From an archaeon (GTDB taxonomy: Archaea; Thermoproteota; Nitrososphaeria; Nitrososphaerales; CADDZS01): a DNA stretch of 10,886 nt. The stretch is taken from the NCBI GenBank assembly GCA_021806865.1, contig JAKAPU010000085.1, positions 1-10,886 of the forward strand, read 5' to 3'. Below the pieces are notes generated by a model. That model was given only the letters and a program-made list of their open reading frames with translations, was not told the DNA's origin and did no database searches. Position numbers and translations under genes: made by a program. Of the stretch, positions 1 to 6,593 are shown piece by piece (the stretch's first letter is position 1; the number at the start of each line of letters is the position of its first letter).

Positions 1-282
1 GGCGTTGATAGCAAGATTAGTGGGCGAGGAATAGATTACGACCGAGAGAGTAGACAACAACGAGTCGTAACCCTGCCGACGACCAAAGAGATACCGGGCT
101 CGAAGCTTATGGAAATAGAAGTAGAGAAAGTGATGGAGGGGCACGCAAGACTGCACTCGTCAGATTACGTTGGTCCGAGGCAGCTCATGAAAAAGAGAAG
201 CAGGTTTAGGGCATTATGCGAACTGTATCGCTCGAACGATGTTCTTTGCGTAAAGGTCAGGAAAGTCGTACAAACTCTTTGA
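1..282 (+). CDS. 3' end of an unidentified protein (partial)
   Basis: Reading frame 1 is open from the window edge to a TGA at 280-282, giving 93 codons without a stop; the start lies outside the window. The visible residues are charged and basic near the C-terminus (segment LMKKRSRFRALCELYRSN followed by VLCVKVRKVVQTL), with no membrane segment or motif I recognise. It lies upstream of, and in the same direction as, the CBS gene, separated by about 180 bases. I cannot name a family. The call rests on the uninterrupted frame reaching the edge and could still be chance. Confidence 0.45.
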   Translation, partial: GVDSKISGRGIDYDRESRQQRVVTLPTTKEIPGSKLMEIEVEKVMEGHARLHSSDYVGPRQLMKKRSRFRALCELYRSNDVLCVKVRKVVQTL

Positions 283-462
283 ACATGATGGATTGGAAGT
301 GAATCACCCATTTCTCCTAAAACGTTCCCACAGAACTCACTTCTTCCAAAGCCAGGCAAAAAATTATGACCGTTCAACAGCAGAAAGCCCCACTTCCAAC
401 GGAAAAGTGGAGGATATTGTTATACGGATGGTTCTCTTTACGACTCCGGGGTTTCACGAGAT
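283..462. other. Intergenic region before the CBS gene
   Basis: No convincing gene is visible. An AT-rich stretch at about 413-425 (gatattgttatac) is a plausible archaeal TATA element that would place transcription start near 445-450, shortly before the CBS gene. I see no strong Shine-Dalgarno site ahead of that gene, which fits a short leader or a leaderless transcript. Confidence 0.35.
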
Positions 463-906
463 TTGCCCGAACCAGTGCTACGCGTCGTCGACATCATGAC
501 AAGCGACGTAGTCAGTGTAAATCCATCCAGTACCGCGTACGATGCCACGTTGAAAATGCTGGAACGAAATATAGGAAGCGTGCTCGTTGATGAAGGAAAG
601 AGCGTGGTTGGAATAATAACCAAGGGCGATATTTTGAAGGAGGTCGTGAAGAAATGGCGCGACCCAAGGCATGTGCATGTTGAGGAAATAATGTCCACAC
701 CAGTCATCACTGTGAATCAGGATGATTCGATCGAGGCTGCCTCGAAGCTCATGTCCAAGAGCGGAGTGTCCAAGCTCCCAGTCCTCAAAAACGGCGAGCT
801 CGTGGGCATTCTGACTGCAACCGACATCATCAGGTCAGAGCCTCTCGAAGTGGAGTACCTCCAGGAGATGATCAGGGCGCGCTTTGTGCCTCACGAGCAC
901 GAGTAG
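463..906 (+). CDS. Two-CBS-domain protein
   Basis: A 147-residue protein made almost entirely of two tandem CBS domains: about residues 8-60 (VVDIMTSDVVSV ... GIITKGDIL) and 73-127 (VEEIMSTPVITV ... GILTATDIIR). Each shows the usual IM(T/S) opening and the G(I/L)(I/L)T..DI closing strand. Paired CBS domains form a Bateman module that binds adenine nucleotides, or SAM in some archaea, and acts as an energy or ligand sensor. With no attached enzyme, it probably regulates a partner in trans, or simply binds the ligand. The start used here is TTG at 463; GTG at 475 is an alternative that removes only four residues. No partner is visible next to it, as the next gene is convergent. Confidence 0.9.
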   Translation: MPEPVLRVVDIMTSDVVSVNPSSTAYDATLKMLERNIGSVLVDEGKSVVGIITKGDILKEVVKKWRDPRHVHVEEIMSTPVITVNQDDSIEAASKLMSKSGVSKLPVLKNGELVGILTATDIIRSEPLEVEYLQEMIRARFVPHEHE

Positions 907-999
907 CTGACTGACTAACTGAATCCACTCTTTGTCCGCTGCCCTGATTTATACGCGCCTAATCCTTTCTGTCAGATCAGGCGCTCACTCTCCAAGAAA

Positions 1000-1308
1000 C
1001 TAACTGATGAGCTCTGAAATCAAGAGGAGTATCTGCGCAACAAGCTTGCCGCGCGGCGTGAGCTCGAACTCGACCTTTCTAGCGATTCCGTTTCGTGTGA
1101 AATCCTTCACGCTCCTAGAATCTATCAGTCCACCGACCTCAAGCAGGTGCTTTTCCTTGTTCCAGGTGGAGGCGCTTATTCCAGTGATTCTCTGAATGTC
1201 AGCCGAAGAAGAAGTCCCTTCAATAAGAAGGGCCAAGAGTATCCTCGACTGCGTTTCACAAAGAACATGCTTTGTCATGTCTGCCCGCGACCAGGTCGAA
1301 TCAACCAA
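1000..1308 (-). CDS. Winged-helix DNA-binding protein
   Basis: A small predicted winged helix-turn-helix protein. The helical segment TQSRILLALLIEG is followed by SSADIQRITGISASTWNKEKHLLE, a typical helix-turn-recognition-helix, then GLIDSRSVKDF and VEFELTPRGK, the wing and the usual 'LT.RG' exit into a last helix. This layout is that of MarR/ArsR-like or generic archaeal wHTH regulators. The longest frame begins with TTG at 1308 (102 residues); ATG at 1278 gives 92 residues, keeps the whole domain and is in my view the likelier start. The gene converges on the CBS gene, with about 90 bases between the stops. Target and ligand are unknown. Confidence 0.75.
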   Translation of the reverse strand: MVDSTWSRADMTKHVLCETQSRILLALLIEGTSSSADIQRITGISASTWNKEKHLLEVGGLIDSRSVKDFTRNGIARKVEFELTPRGKLVAQILLLISELIS

Positions 1309-1670
1309 GTTTACCTACAGACCACGCAATGGCGTTATCATCATTTTCGTGTGAACAAACGGAGAAGTGGCTTTACCATAACGAGGCGCTGGACAGAAGC
1401 ATACAAGGAAAACCAATGTGATTGATTCCCGTTCCAAATGCGGAGACCGACCCCCGAATGCGTTTGTTTATCCAATCGGATTCTTCCTTCCCAAGACAGG
1501 CACGGACGAGATAGACAAAAAGCATGAGAGAAAGGAGTTGTCTGTTCATCCTTGAGCCTTGAAAGCGGGCAGTCGAGTACAAACAATCGTAATTCCAATA
1601 AACTACCGGTCAAGAAAGAATCTTTATTTCCTGTAGTCTTCGGGCACTGCAAGTAGGTGATTGATAACCC
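1309..1670. other. Intergenic region with possible 30-codon ORF and helicase-operon promoter
   Basis: About 360 bases between the wHTH gene and the acidic microprotein. A 30-codon frame at 1329-1421 (plus strand, ATG to TGA, starting MALSSFSCEQTEKWLY) has plausible composition but no clear ribosome site; I leave it as a possible small protein. Bases 1422-1610 show nothing I can interpret. The AT-rich stretch at 1619-1629 is a good TATA candidate for the operon that starts at 1671. Confidence 0.4.
1619..1660 (+). promoter_or_regulatory. Promoter and Shine-Dalgarno site of the microprotein-helicase operon
   Basis: A TATA-like run (atctttatttc) is centred near 1624, so initiation would be expected around 1650. 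The sequence aggtga at 1655-1660 complements the 16S 3' end and sits 10 bases before the ATG at 1671. The signals therefore favour translation starting at the microprotein rather than at the helicase GTG. Confidence 0.5.
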
Positions 1671-1763
1671 ATGTCGGACGAAGACTGGGACGACGATGAC
1701 CTCGAGGAATGGGAAGAAGAGGATTACGATGATGATGACGAGGAATTTGGTGCAGCATCCTAG
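1671..1763 (+). CDS. Acidic 30-residue microprotein coupled to helicase
   Basis: An ATG-started frame of 30 residues in which 19 are Asp or Glu and none is Lys or Arg; the rest include two Trp, one Tyr and one Phe. It has a good GGTGA ribosome site. Its TAG stop shares one base with the GTG start of the helicase (TAGTG), so translation of the two is probably coupled. A protein this acidic could mimic nucleic acid or bind the basic face of a partner, the helicase being the obvious candidate; that is inference. A leader peptide controlling helicase expression is an alternative. No family is recognised. Confidence 0.6.
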   Translation: MSDEDWDDDDLEEWEEEDYDDDDEEFGAAS

Positions 1764-2797
1764 TGGAGCCTTCCTCATCCGCCACTATTACTGACATCTC
1801 TTCGATCCGCAGATCCGTAGACGAATCGCTCGCAAAGATGGATTCCCTGATAGAGTCGCTCAAGCTCGAAAGGGAGAATATCAGATCAACGATAGAAAAG
1901 AGGGTCGAGGAGCTCACAATCACAAGATACACCAAGGAGCAGCAGCAGGAGCTCGACGAGTTCTTCAAGGAGCCATATGTGATAATTCCGAAGAGGGAGA
2001 ACGAGTTCTATGTCATTGTACCTAGGTGGCTTGACTTTCAAATTGGCTGGCTCGAAAGGCAGACAAAATCATACAACATATTCGTCGTGAATCGCTACGT
2101 CCAGTGGATCTCGCCGATACCAGACGCCCTAAGACAGAAGCTCAGGTTTCCGACAGAACTGCCACAGCTCAAGATCGTGGGCGACAACACACTCTGGACA
2201 GGCAAGGAGCACCAGGAAGAAGCGTTTCAAAAGTACAGGCAGTTCGTACAATCGAAGGAAGGAGATGACAGGTTGAGGATAAGGAAGGGGTACGAGTTCA
2301 AGCTGATTTCAAAACTCGTAGAGGACGGAATACTCCCCTTCATTCCACGCCCAGTCGAACCTTCCGATCTGAGGGAAGAATCGGAAGGCGAAGAGAAACT
2401 CGAGCTCAGGGGCTACCAGTCAAACGCGTGGAAAGAGTTCCTTGCAAAGGGAGCTTGCGGCCTTTTCTGGCCGTTCGGAAGCGGGAAGAGCTTGTTCGGA
2501 GTGTACGCCCTCCTCCAAATCAAGGGAAGGAAGCTCGTGGTCGTGCCGACGCTTACTTTGAAGGAACAGTGGATTGAGAGGATCAAGAAATACATTCCAT
2601 CGTCTCAATTCAGGCAGGAGATAGAAGTCCAGACATATCAGGGCTACGAGAAAATGAAAGACAGGGAGTACATTCTCATCATTTTCGAGGAAGTTCATCA
2701 TTTGCCAGCCAACACATTCGTACGCCTAGCTACGCTCAGGACAAAGTACAGGCTTGGATTATCGGCGAGCCCGTTCAGGGAGGATACACATACGTAG
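1763..2797 (+). pseudogene. XPB-like SF2 helicase, N-terminal part, truncated by IS110 insertion
   Basis: The N-terminal 341 residues of an ATP-dependent DNA helicase/translocase of the XPB/Ssl2-like branch of superfamily 2. In order: a predicted coiled coil (about 15-65); an undefined region to 210; LELRGYQ (213-219); motif I GLFWPFGSGKS (233-243); VVPTLTL (259-265); motif II IIFEEVHHLPA (306-316), where XPB proteins normally have DEVHH, so the first acidic residue is Glu; and motif III GLSASPFRED (332-341). The host sequence ends with Asp341. The last three codons and the TAG belong to the inserted element, whose left inverted repeat contains the stop. The start is GTG at 1763, overlapping the microprotein stop. 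RecA domain 2 is missing from this piece and lies beyond the insertion, so the product should not be an active helicase unless the two halves assemble. Confidence 0.9.
2776..2785 (+). other. Target-site flank recognised by the IS110 guide RNA
   Basis: The last ten host bases before the element, CAGGGAGGAT, encode part of helicase motif III. They are the exact reverse complement of plus-strand bases 3007-3016, inside the non-coding part of the element. The terminal AT (2784-2785) is the proposed core dinucleotide and is repeated at the other end (4347-4348). Confidence 0.75.
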
Positions 2798-2803
2798 ACT
2801 GTC
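2793..2803 (+). repeat. Left subterminal inverted repeat of the IS110 element
   Basis: CGTAGACTGTC pairs with the reverse complement of 4331-4341 at 10 of 11 positions. The TAG within it terminates the truncated helicase frame. Confidence 0.8.
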
Positions 2804-2890
2804 AGGCTGGCTCTACGCTACTGCACTCTCTGGCTGGCAGTGCCCTAGTTATTAACATAGCGTCTCTGGGCTGCGAAACAAGCAGACGAT

Positions 2891-3056
2891 AGCCCTGCAT
2901 TGACTCCGCAAACACATACTAACGCTCGAAGGCGTAATTTGACAATCGCACGATAGCAGGAGCTACGTTGCCACATTCAGAGTTTGAAAGCTCGGTGGCC
3001 GGCTCAATCCTCCCTGGGATGGTCTTGCCTGCCTGTTTCGAAGAATCAACCCGACG
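2891..3056 (-). ncRNA. Candidate bridge/seek RNA of the IS110 element
   Basis: On the transposase strand, starting two bases after the transposase stop. Bases 3055-3043 can pair with 3010-2998 at 12 of 13 positions (with G-U pairs), enclosing a 32-base loop (3042-3011). This first arm holds CAGGGAGGAT (3016-3007), identical to the host flank at 2776-2785, so it can pair with the other target strand. About 90 bases later a second arm holds GTATGTGT (2919-2912), identical to one element end (reverse complement of 2786-2793). After five more bases comes GAGTCAAT (2906-2899), matching 4341-4348 at the other end including the core AT. GCGTT/AATGC (2925-2921 with 2901-2897) can close this arm. Known IS110/IS1111 bridge RNAs likewise have a target loop then a donor loop. 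The outer limits of the transcript are estimated. Confidence 0.78.
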
Positions 3057-4301
3057 CTATGCCTCGTAATCACCCCCTACTTCTACTTCTGTGGAGGAAT
3101 AGTTGTTGAGCTGTGATAGCTTTCTCTCGGTCAGCTCCTTGTTCTCGAACTTCCAATTTTGCCTTGTCGTGAGCATGTGATAGAGCATGCGGTTCAACTT
3201 CTTCATCGTTAGGGCATGCGCGTGGCCACCATTGCTCCATTCCTTCACGGAATCGTAGTAGCGCTTTATCTCAGGATTGTACTTCATCACATTGTCTACC
3301 ATCACTCCTAGAGTCCACCTGGCGACAGACGATCCTGCCTTAGACATCTTGCCTCTTCTCTTCTTGTCTGCTGAGTCCTTGCTGACAGGGATTATGCCGA
3401 AGAAGCTGTTGAGGTGATCATCGTCAGGAAATCTCTTCGCGTCTCCAACGAACGATGAGTAAAGTGAGGCGAGGTAGAAGTTGATTCCTTGGATACTCAT
3501 CAGAAGCTTCACGTCATCGCTCTCCTTTGCAACCTGTCTTATCCTCTCCTCGAGAGGTGGGCACTCAGCTTCAAGGGACTTCAGCTTCCTCATCATGGCT
3601 CTAATTACAAGGTTCCTGTCATCGTTGAAACGAAGCGACTCAATCGCGATCCTCCGCTGGACAGAGAAGTTGTGTTTCGCCTTCGGAAGCGAGTTGCAGA
3701 CATCTTCCCTCTTCAGGTAGCTTATGATTCTCCTCTTTACGTCACCTATCTCAACGCCCAGCTTCACCCTCTGTATGAGTAGGTCTCTCTTTGTTTGCTC
3801 CTCCCTGTCGAGTAGATGAGATTCTGAAAGCATTCCAGACATGTGCAGTCTTGCGATTTTCAAACTATCAGCTTTGTCATTCTTCTTTTTCGACCTAACG
3901 ATCCAAGCTAATTCAGTAGAATGAGCTACAGTTATGTCGGAGTAACCCATCTCTCTGAGCCTCCTCGAGAATGGATACGCCATGCCAGTAGCTTCAAATG
4001 CAATCCTGGCATTCTTCGGGACCTTACCCGAGAAGAGAAAGTATCCTTGATCGTCCATGGAGAACGAGAACGTCTCCTGAACCATCGAGCCATTCATCGG
4101 GGATAGCATGGTTACCGCGCTATTGCTGTCTCCAAGATCAACACCTACAACCGGCTTTATGTCTCCGACCAGTACTACGGTACTCATAGCTCTCGCTCTT
4201 CTCTTGCGTGAGCTTTTCTCATTTTCCAAAGCTGTTGTTGCTCTCCTCATTCCTCTCACCTGTTTTCTGTGACTGAACAGTAGCGACTCCATAATTGACA
4301 C
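3057..4301 (-). CDS. IS110-family DEDD transposase/recombinase
   Basis: An RNA-guided recombinase that moves the element through a circular intermediate without 3'-OH strand-transfer chemistry of the DDE type. Numbered from ATG 4187 (376 residues), the N-terminal RuvC-like DEDD domain shows VGVDLGDSN (Asp17), AFEATGM (Glu65) and KNDKADSLKIARL (Asp104, Asp107). A helical middle part follows, then the C-terminal IS116/IS110/IS902 domain: LLMSIQGINFYLASL (228-242), HLNSFFGIIP (258-267) and MSKAGSSVARWTL (281-293), the region with the candidate catalytic serine. The longest frame starts with GTG at 4301 (414 residues); ATGs at 4292, 4250 and 4187 are alternatives. Family proteins begin a few residues before the VDLG strand, so 4187 is favoured. 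The frame is intact and all key residues are present, so the element may be active. Confidence 0.93.
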   Translation of the reverse strand: MSIMESLLFSHRKQVRGMRRATTALENEKSSRKRRARAMSTVVLVGDIKPVVGVDLGDSNSAVTMLSPMNGSMVQETFSFSMDDQGYFLFSGKVPKNARIAFEATGMAYPFSRRLREMGYSDITVAHSTELAWIVRSKKKNDKADSLKIARLHMSGMLSESHLLDREEQTKRDLLIQRVKLGVEIGDVKRRIISYLKREDVCNSLPKAKHNFSVQRRIAIESLRFNDDRNLVIRAMMRKLKSLEAECPPLEERIRQVAKESDDVKLLMSIQGINFYLASLYSSFVGDAKRFPDDDHLNSFFGIIPVSKDSADKKRRGKMSKAGSSVARWTLGVMVDNVMKYNPEIKRYYDSVKEWSNGGHAHALTMKKLNRMLYHMLTTRQNWKFENKELTERKLSQLNNYSSTEVEVGGDYEA

Positions 4302-4325
4302 GGAGTCGCGAGCGGAGAGCCAGCC

Positions 4326-4874
4326 GTGGCGACTGTCTACGAGTCAATCAGAAGAGAGACTTACATCTTTGCACTCACAGGATTTCCTTTGGGCATCTCC
4401 TGGGACGAGCTCCTGAACCTGAGCGCCGTCAGGCAACCGTCGTTCAAGCTCTACCTTTTGAAGAACAACGGAGAGAAGATCTCGAAGCTCCAGCAGCTTT
4501 TGAAGCTGCCCTTGAAGACAATTATATTCTGCGACTCGATAGATTTTGGGCAGAAGATAGCACAGAAGTTTGCAGTGCCGTTCGTATACGGAGAGACGAG
4601 GGATGGGAGGATGGAGATCATCAGGCAGTCAGATGTCTCTGTCGTGTCGAGGGTGGGCGACGAAGGTATCTCCGTTCCCGATCTCGAGAGGGTGATCGAA
4701 GTCTCCTTTCTTTACGGCAGCCGCATGCAGGAGTCGCAGAGGTTTGGTAGGCTGATGCACGGTGGAGGTGAGCCGGAACACATCGTGCTCACGACAGAAG
4801 AGGAGTTCGAGAAGTACCAGAAGAGGTTCTACGCGATAACGGAGCGTGGTTTCAGGCTCGAAATAGTTCGTTGA
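4326..4874 (+). pseudogene. XPB-like helicase, C-terminal RecA domain, separated by the insertion
   Basis: This is the second half of the interrupted helicase; host-derived residues begin with AGA AGA at 4350. It contains YIFALTGFPLG, the linker that normally follows SASPFRED, then RecA domain 2 with motif IV TIIFCDS (65-71), motif V SVVSRVGDEGISVPDLERVIE (106-125) and motif VI QESQRFGRLMH (135-145) with its arginine finger. A GTG at 4326, inside the element's end, has a GGAG-like site at 4315-4318, so this half might be made as a separate 182-residue protein. Removing the element at the shared AT does not restore the frame: the halves are one base out of phase. It is therefore a gene remnant unless split expression works. 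Confidence 0.85.
4331..4341 (-). repeat. Right subterminal inverted repeat of the IS110 element
   Basis: GACTGTCTACG, the inverted partner of 2793-2803 with one mismatch. It lies just inside the element's end on the transposase 5' side. Confidence 0.8.
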
Positions 4875-5275
4875 AGGCGGGGCGTCTATACGAAGTAACT
4901 TTGAACGCATGCGTTGTTGGAATTATCTAGCTCCTCAACCAATGAAGTATGCCGAGCTCTACAAGACAATGTAGCAAGCACAAATTGTGGCTATCTTGAT
5001 TTGATTTGATTTAGGGTTATTGATTGTAGAAGCACTTCGTCTTTCCTATTCATTGCAACCAACTCGTCATCTGCTCACGGAGATTGTCCTTATGATCAGC
5101 GAGACGAGTCCTTCTATCCATATTCTTATCTCGACGATAGATAGTCCCAAAAACCGTGTTCTGGTGAATTTTCTGCGTGGTAAAGAAAATTACCCCAACC
5201 AGCTACTAGCTGAATCAAGTGCTGCTACCTTCTATTTTTTTAGTTGTTAGTGGAAAACAGATCCAATTCATTCAT
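4875..5275. other. Spacer between helicase remnant and ATPase gene
   Basis: About 400 AT-rich bases. They contain a tandem TTGAT repeat (three copies, 4996-5010) and a TTG-started open frame at 5020-5250 on the plus strand (76 codons) whose composition is not persuasive. The only striking part is VLVNFLRGK at 5159-5185, encoded within the inverted repeat arm at 5157-5183. I see no RNA gene here. Confidence 0.3.
5157..5183 (+). repeat. Left arm of inverted repeat flanking the ATPase gene
   Basis: This arm matches the reverse complement of 6833-6859 at 24 of 27 positions, including a perfect run of 17 (5157-5173 with 6843-6859). The two arms bracket the ATPase gene at distances of about 90 and 265 bases. 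In each arm one frame reads VLVNF..GK, so the match could be a mobile-element end or the remains of two related coding sequences in opposite orientation. Confidence 0.65.
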
Positions 5276-6568
5276 TCATAAAGTAATGCTCTTGAAAGCC
5301 AAGTTTACGTCGCCAGTAGAGGAATACGCGACTTCTCTCTTATTCTTCTCTTCCCTGTTGAGTAGCCCCATTTTGGAAAACTTTGTAATGTCTCTTTGAA
5401 AGTTTTGCAAGCTACTTACGCCAAACAAAGCGAAATCCCTCACTCGAAACGTGCCTATTTCAGCTGATCTCTGTAAGATTTTTCGTTCCCTTTCAGTGAG
5501 ATTTAATTCGTTCACCCTATTTTGGGCTATCGAGCGCAGAATCTCTAAACCGACTCTTGCCGGGATTTGCCTCTCGCTGGGGAAGCCCAGTCTGAACTGA
5601 TAAACTAGATCTGACAGTCGCTTGAAGGCGTAACGAATTTCTCCATTCGAGACCTTGTGCAGATAGTCCACGATCTCTTGCGGAACGATCGAAACTGTCT
5701 TGACGTGTGGGATGGCGAATTTAACCATTCGTTTCTCTACTGCATTATGCACTTCCTCCAATGATAATGGTTCTAATCGAACAGGTGTGCCTGTCACCAT
5801 TTCGCTCACTCTACGGGCATGCGTCTCGAGATAAGAAAAGAAACCCAACCTTGCCGTCAGGATCCACCAGACTTGCCCAATAGATAGAAGAGTGTCTCTC
5901 GCAGAATTCAGGAAAGCTGTCACTGACTCATCAGAAATTGCATCAAGGTTGTTGACTGGAATTATGAACGCCTCGTAACCGAATTGTTTCGAAGCCGCCT
6001 CAAAACATTCGTTCATTACATGATTAACGGTCGAAAGGACCGTGACAGATGGTGGGTTACGCATCGTCTGTTTGGATGCGCCAAATCCGGAACCTAAAAT
6101 CGAAATGCTAAAACCATAACCTGATTTGAGAGTGTTGGCAATGAGCTCCTTTCCAGCGAATAGCTTTTGATTTGCTTCGACTCTTCTTGTTCCATGTATT
6201 CTTTCAAGACTGTACATGAAGTTTGATAGTACTGAGAGCATGAAGTCAGTAGTTTCGATATTTTCTTTGAGCTCTATTGTTTCGAAGCATGGCATCATTT
6301 TGCCGGATCGCTTGGATTCACCAGCAGTTCCTTTCCACTTATCATATTGCATCATGTTAACGAAGCTCGTCTTGCCAACGCCTACTCTGCCCTCAACCAT
6401 GACAATGCCCCCTTGACGACCAGATACTTCGAGTTTGAACTGACGTTCTTCGTTCGATCTACCAACGAATATTGAACGGTCGTCTTCATTGACCTTCAAC
6501 GGTTTGTAATCGTATGGATTTCTCACGAAGCCTAGATCTGACCAGATGTCTTCTGATTGGGCCAACAC
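5276..6568 (-). CDS. P-loop ATPase with C-terminal winged helix (Orc1/Cdc6- or STAND-like)
   Basis: A 430-residue predicted cytoplasmic ATPase. An N-terminal LGFVRNPYDYKPL...FVGR segment precedes Walker A GRVGVGKTS (60-68). Next are a long helical and glycine-rich insert (100-175), Walker B FIIPVNNLD (201-209), a sensor-1-like strand WWILTAR (234-240), a helical lid (268-320) and a C-terminal winged helix (about 355-420). The order recalls AAA+ Orc1/Cdc6 and STAND ATPases, but the Walker B ends in NNLD rather than DE and I see no initiator-specific motif. It is best described as a DNA-associated switch ATPase of unknown role, possibly from a mobile or defence locus. The start is GTG at 6568, supported by a TATA element about 30 bases upstream. 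The region looks more AT-rich than the helicase, which hints at separate acquisition. Confidence 0.75.
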   Translation of the reverse strand: MLAQSEDIWSDLGFVRNPYDYKPLKVNEDDRSIFVGRSNEERQFKLEVSGRQGGIVMVEGRVGVGKTSFVNMMQYDKWKGTAGESKRSGKMMPCFETIELKENIETTDFMLSVLSNFMYSLERIHGTRRVEANQKLFAGKELIANTLKSGYGFSISILGSGFGASKQTMRNPPSVTVLSTVNHVMNECFEAASKQFGYEAFIIPVNNLDAISDESVTAFLNSARDTLLSIGQVWWILTARLGFFSYLETHARRVSEMVTGTPVRLEPLSLEEVHNAVEKRMVKFAIPHVKTVSIVPQEIVDYLHKVSNGEIRYAFKRLSDLVYQFRLGFPSERQIPARVGLEILRSIAQNRVNELNLTERERKILQRSAEIGTFRVRDFALFGVSSLQNFQRDITKFSKMGLLNREEKNKREVAYSSTGDVNLAFKSITL

Positions 6569-6593
6569 ATGTCAACACAATCTTACGGCTGAC

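Larger units (their letters stand above)
2786..4346 (-). mobile_element. IS110-family insertion sequence, IS1111-type layout
   Basis: A complete element of about 1561 bases (1563 with one AT core) inserted in the helicase gene. Subterminal inverted repeats CGTAGACTGTC (2793-2803) and GACTGTCTACG (4331-4341) match at 10 of 11 positions; they lie 7 and 5 bases in from the ends, as in the IS1111 group. AT flanks both ends (2784-2785, 4347-4348) with no longer target duplication. The transposase is on the minus strand and nearly fills the element; the only sizeable untranslated part (2786-3056) is 3' of the transposase. The ends were fixed by the guide-like matches described for the RNA, which agree with the inverted repeats and with where helicase homology stops and resumes. 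Confidence 0.88.

Noticed and set aside
1341..1778. Minus-strand 145-codon frame with an apparent hydrophobic segment
   Set aside because: The hydrophobic run is the mirror image of the Asp/Glu codons of the acidic microprotein at 1671-1763, which has a ribosome site and a coupled downstream gene.
2826..2831. CTCTCT in the element tip, complementary to AGAGAG in the right host flank
   Set aside because: Six low-complexity bases, outside the structured guide arms and with the wrong strand sense for a left target guide; expected by chance.
4295..4750. Plus-strand 151-codon frame across the element end and the helicase remnant
   Set aside because: It is the out-of-phase frame of RecA2, which is clearly coding in the frame of 4326-4874. 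It is of interest only as the frame that precise excision would read into.
4996..5010. TTGAT tandem repeat, also seen as TTGATTTGATTT near 10832
   Set aside because: Short and AT-rich; two occurrences in 11 kb do not support an element boundary or origin.
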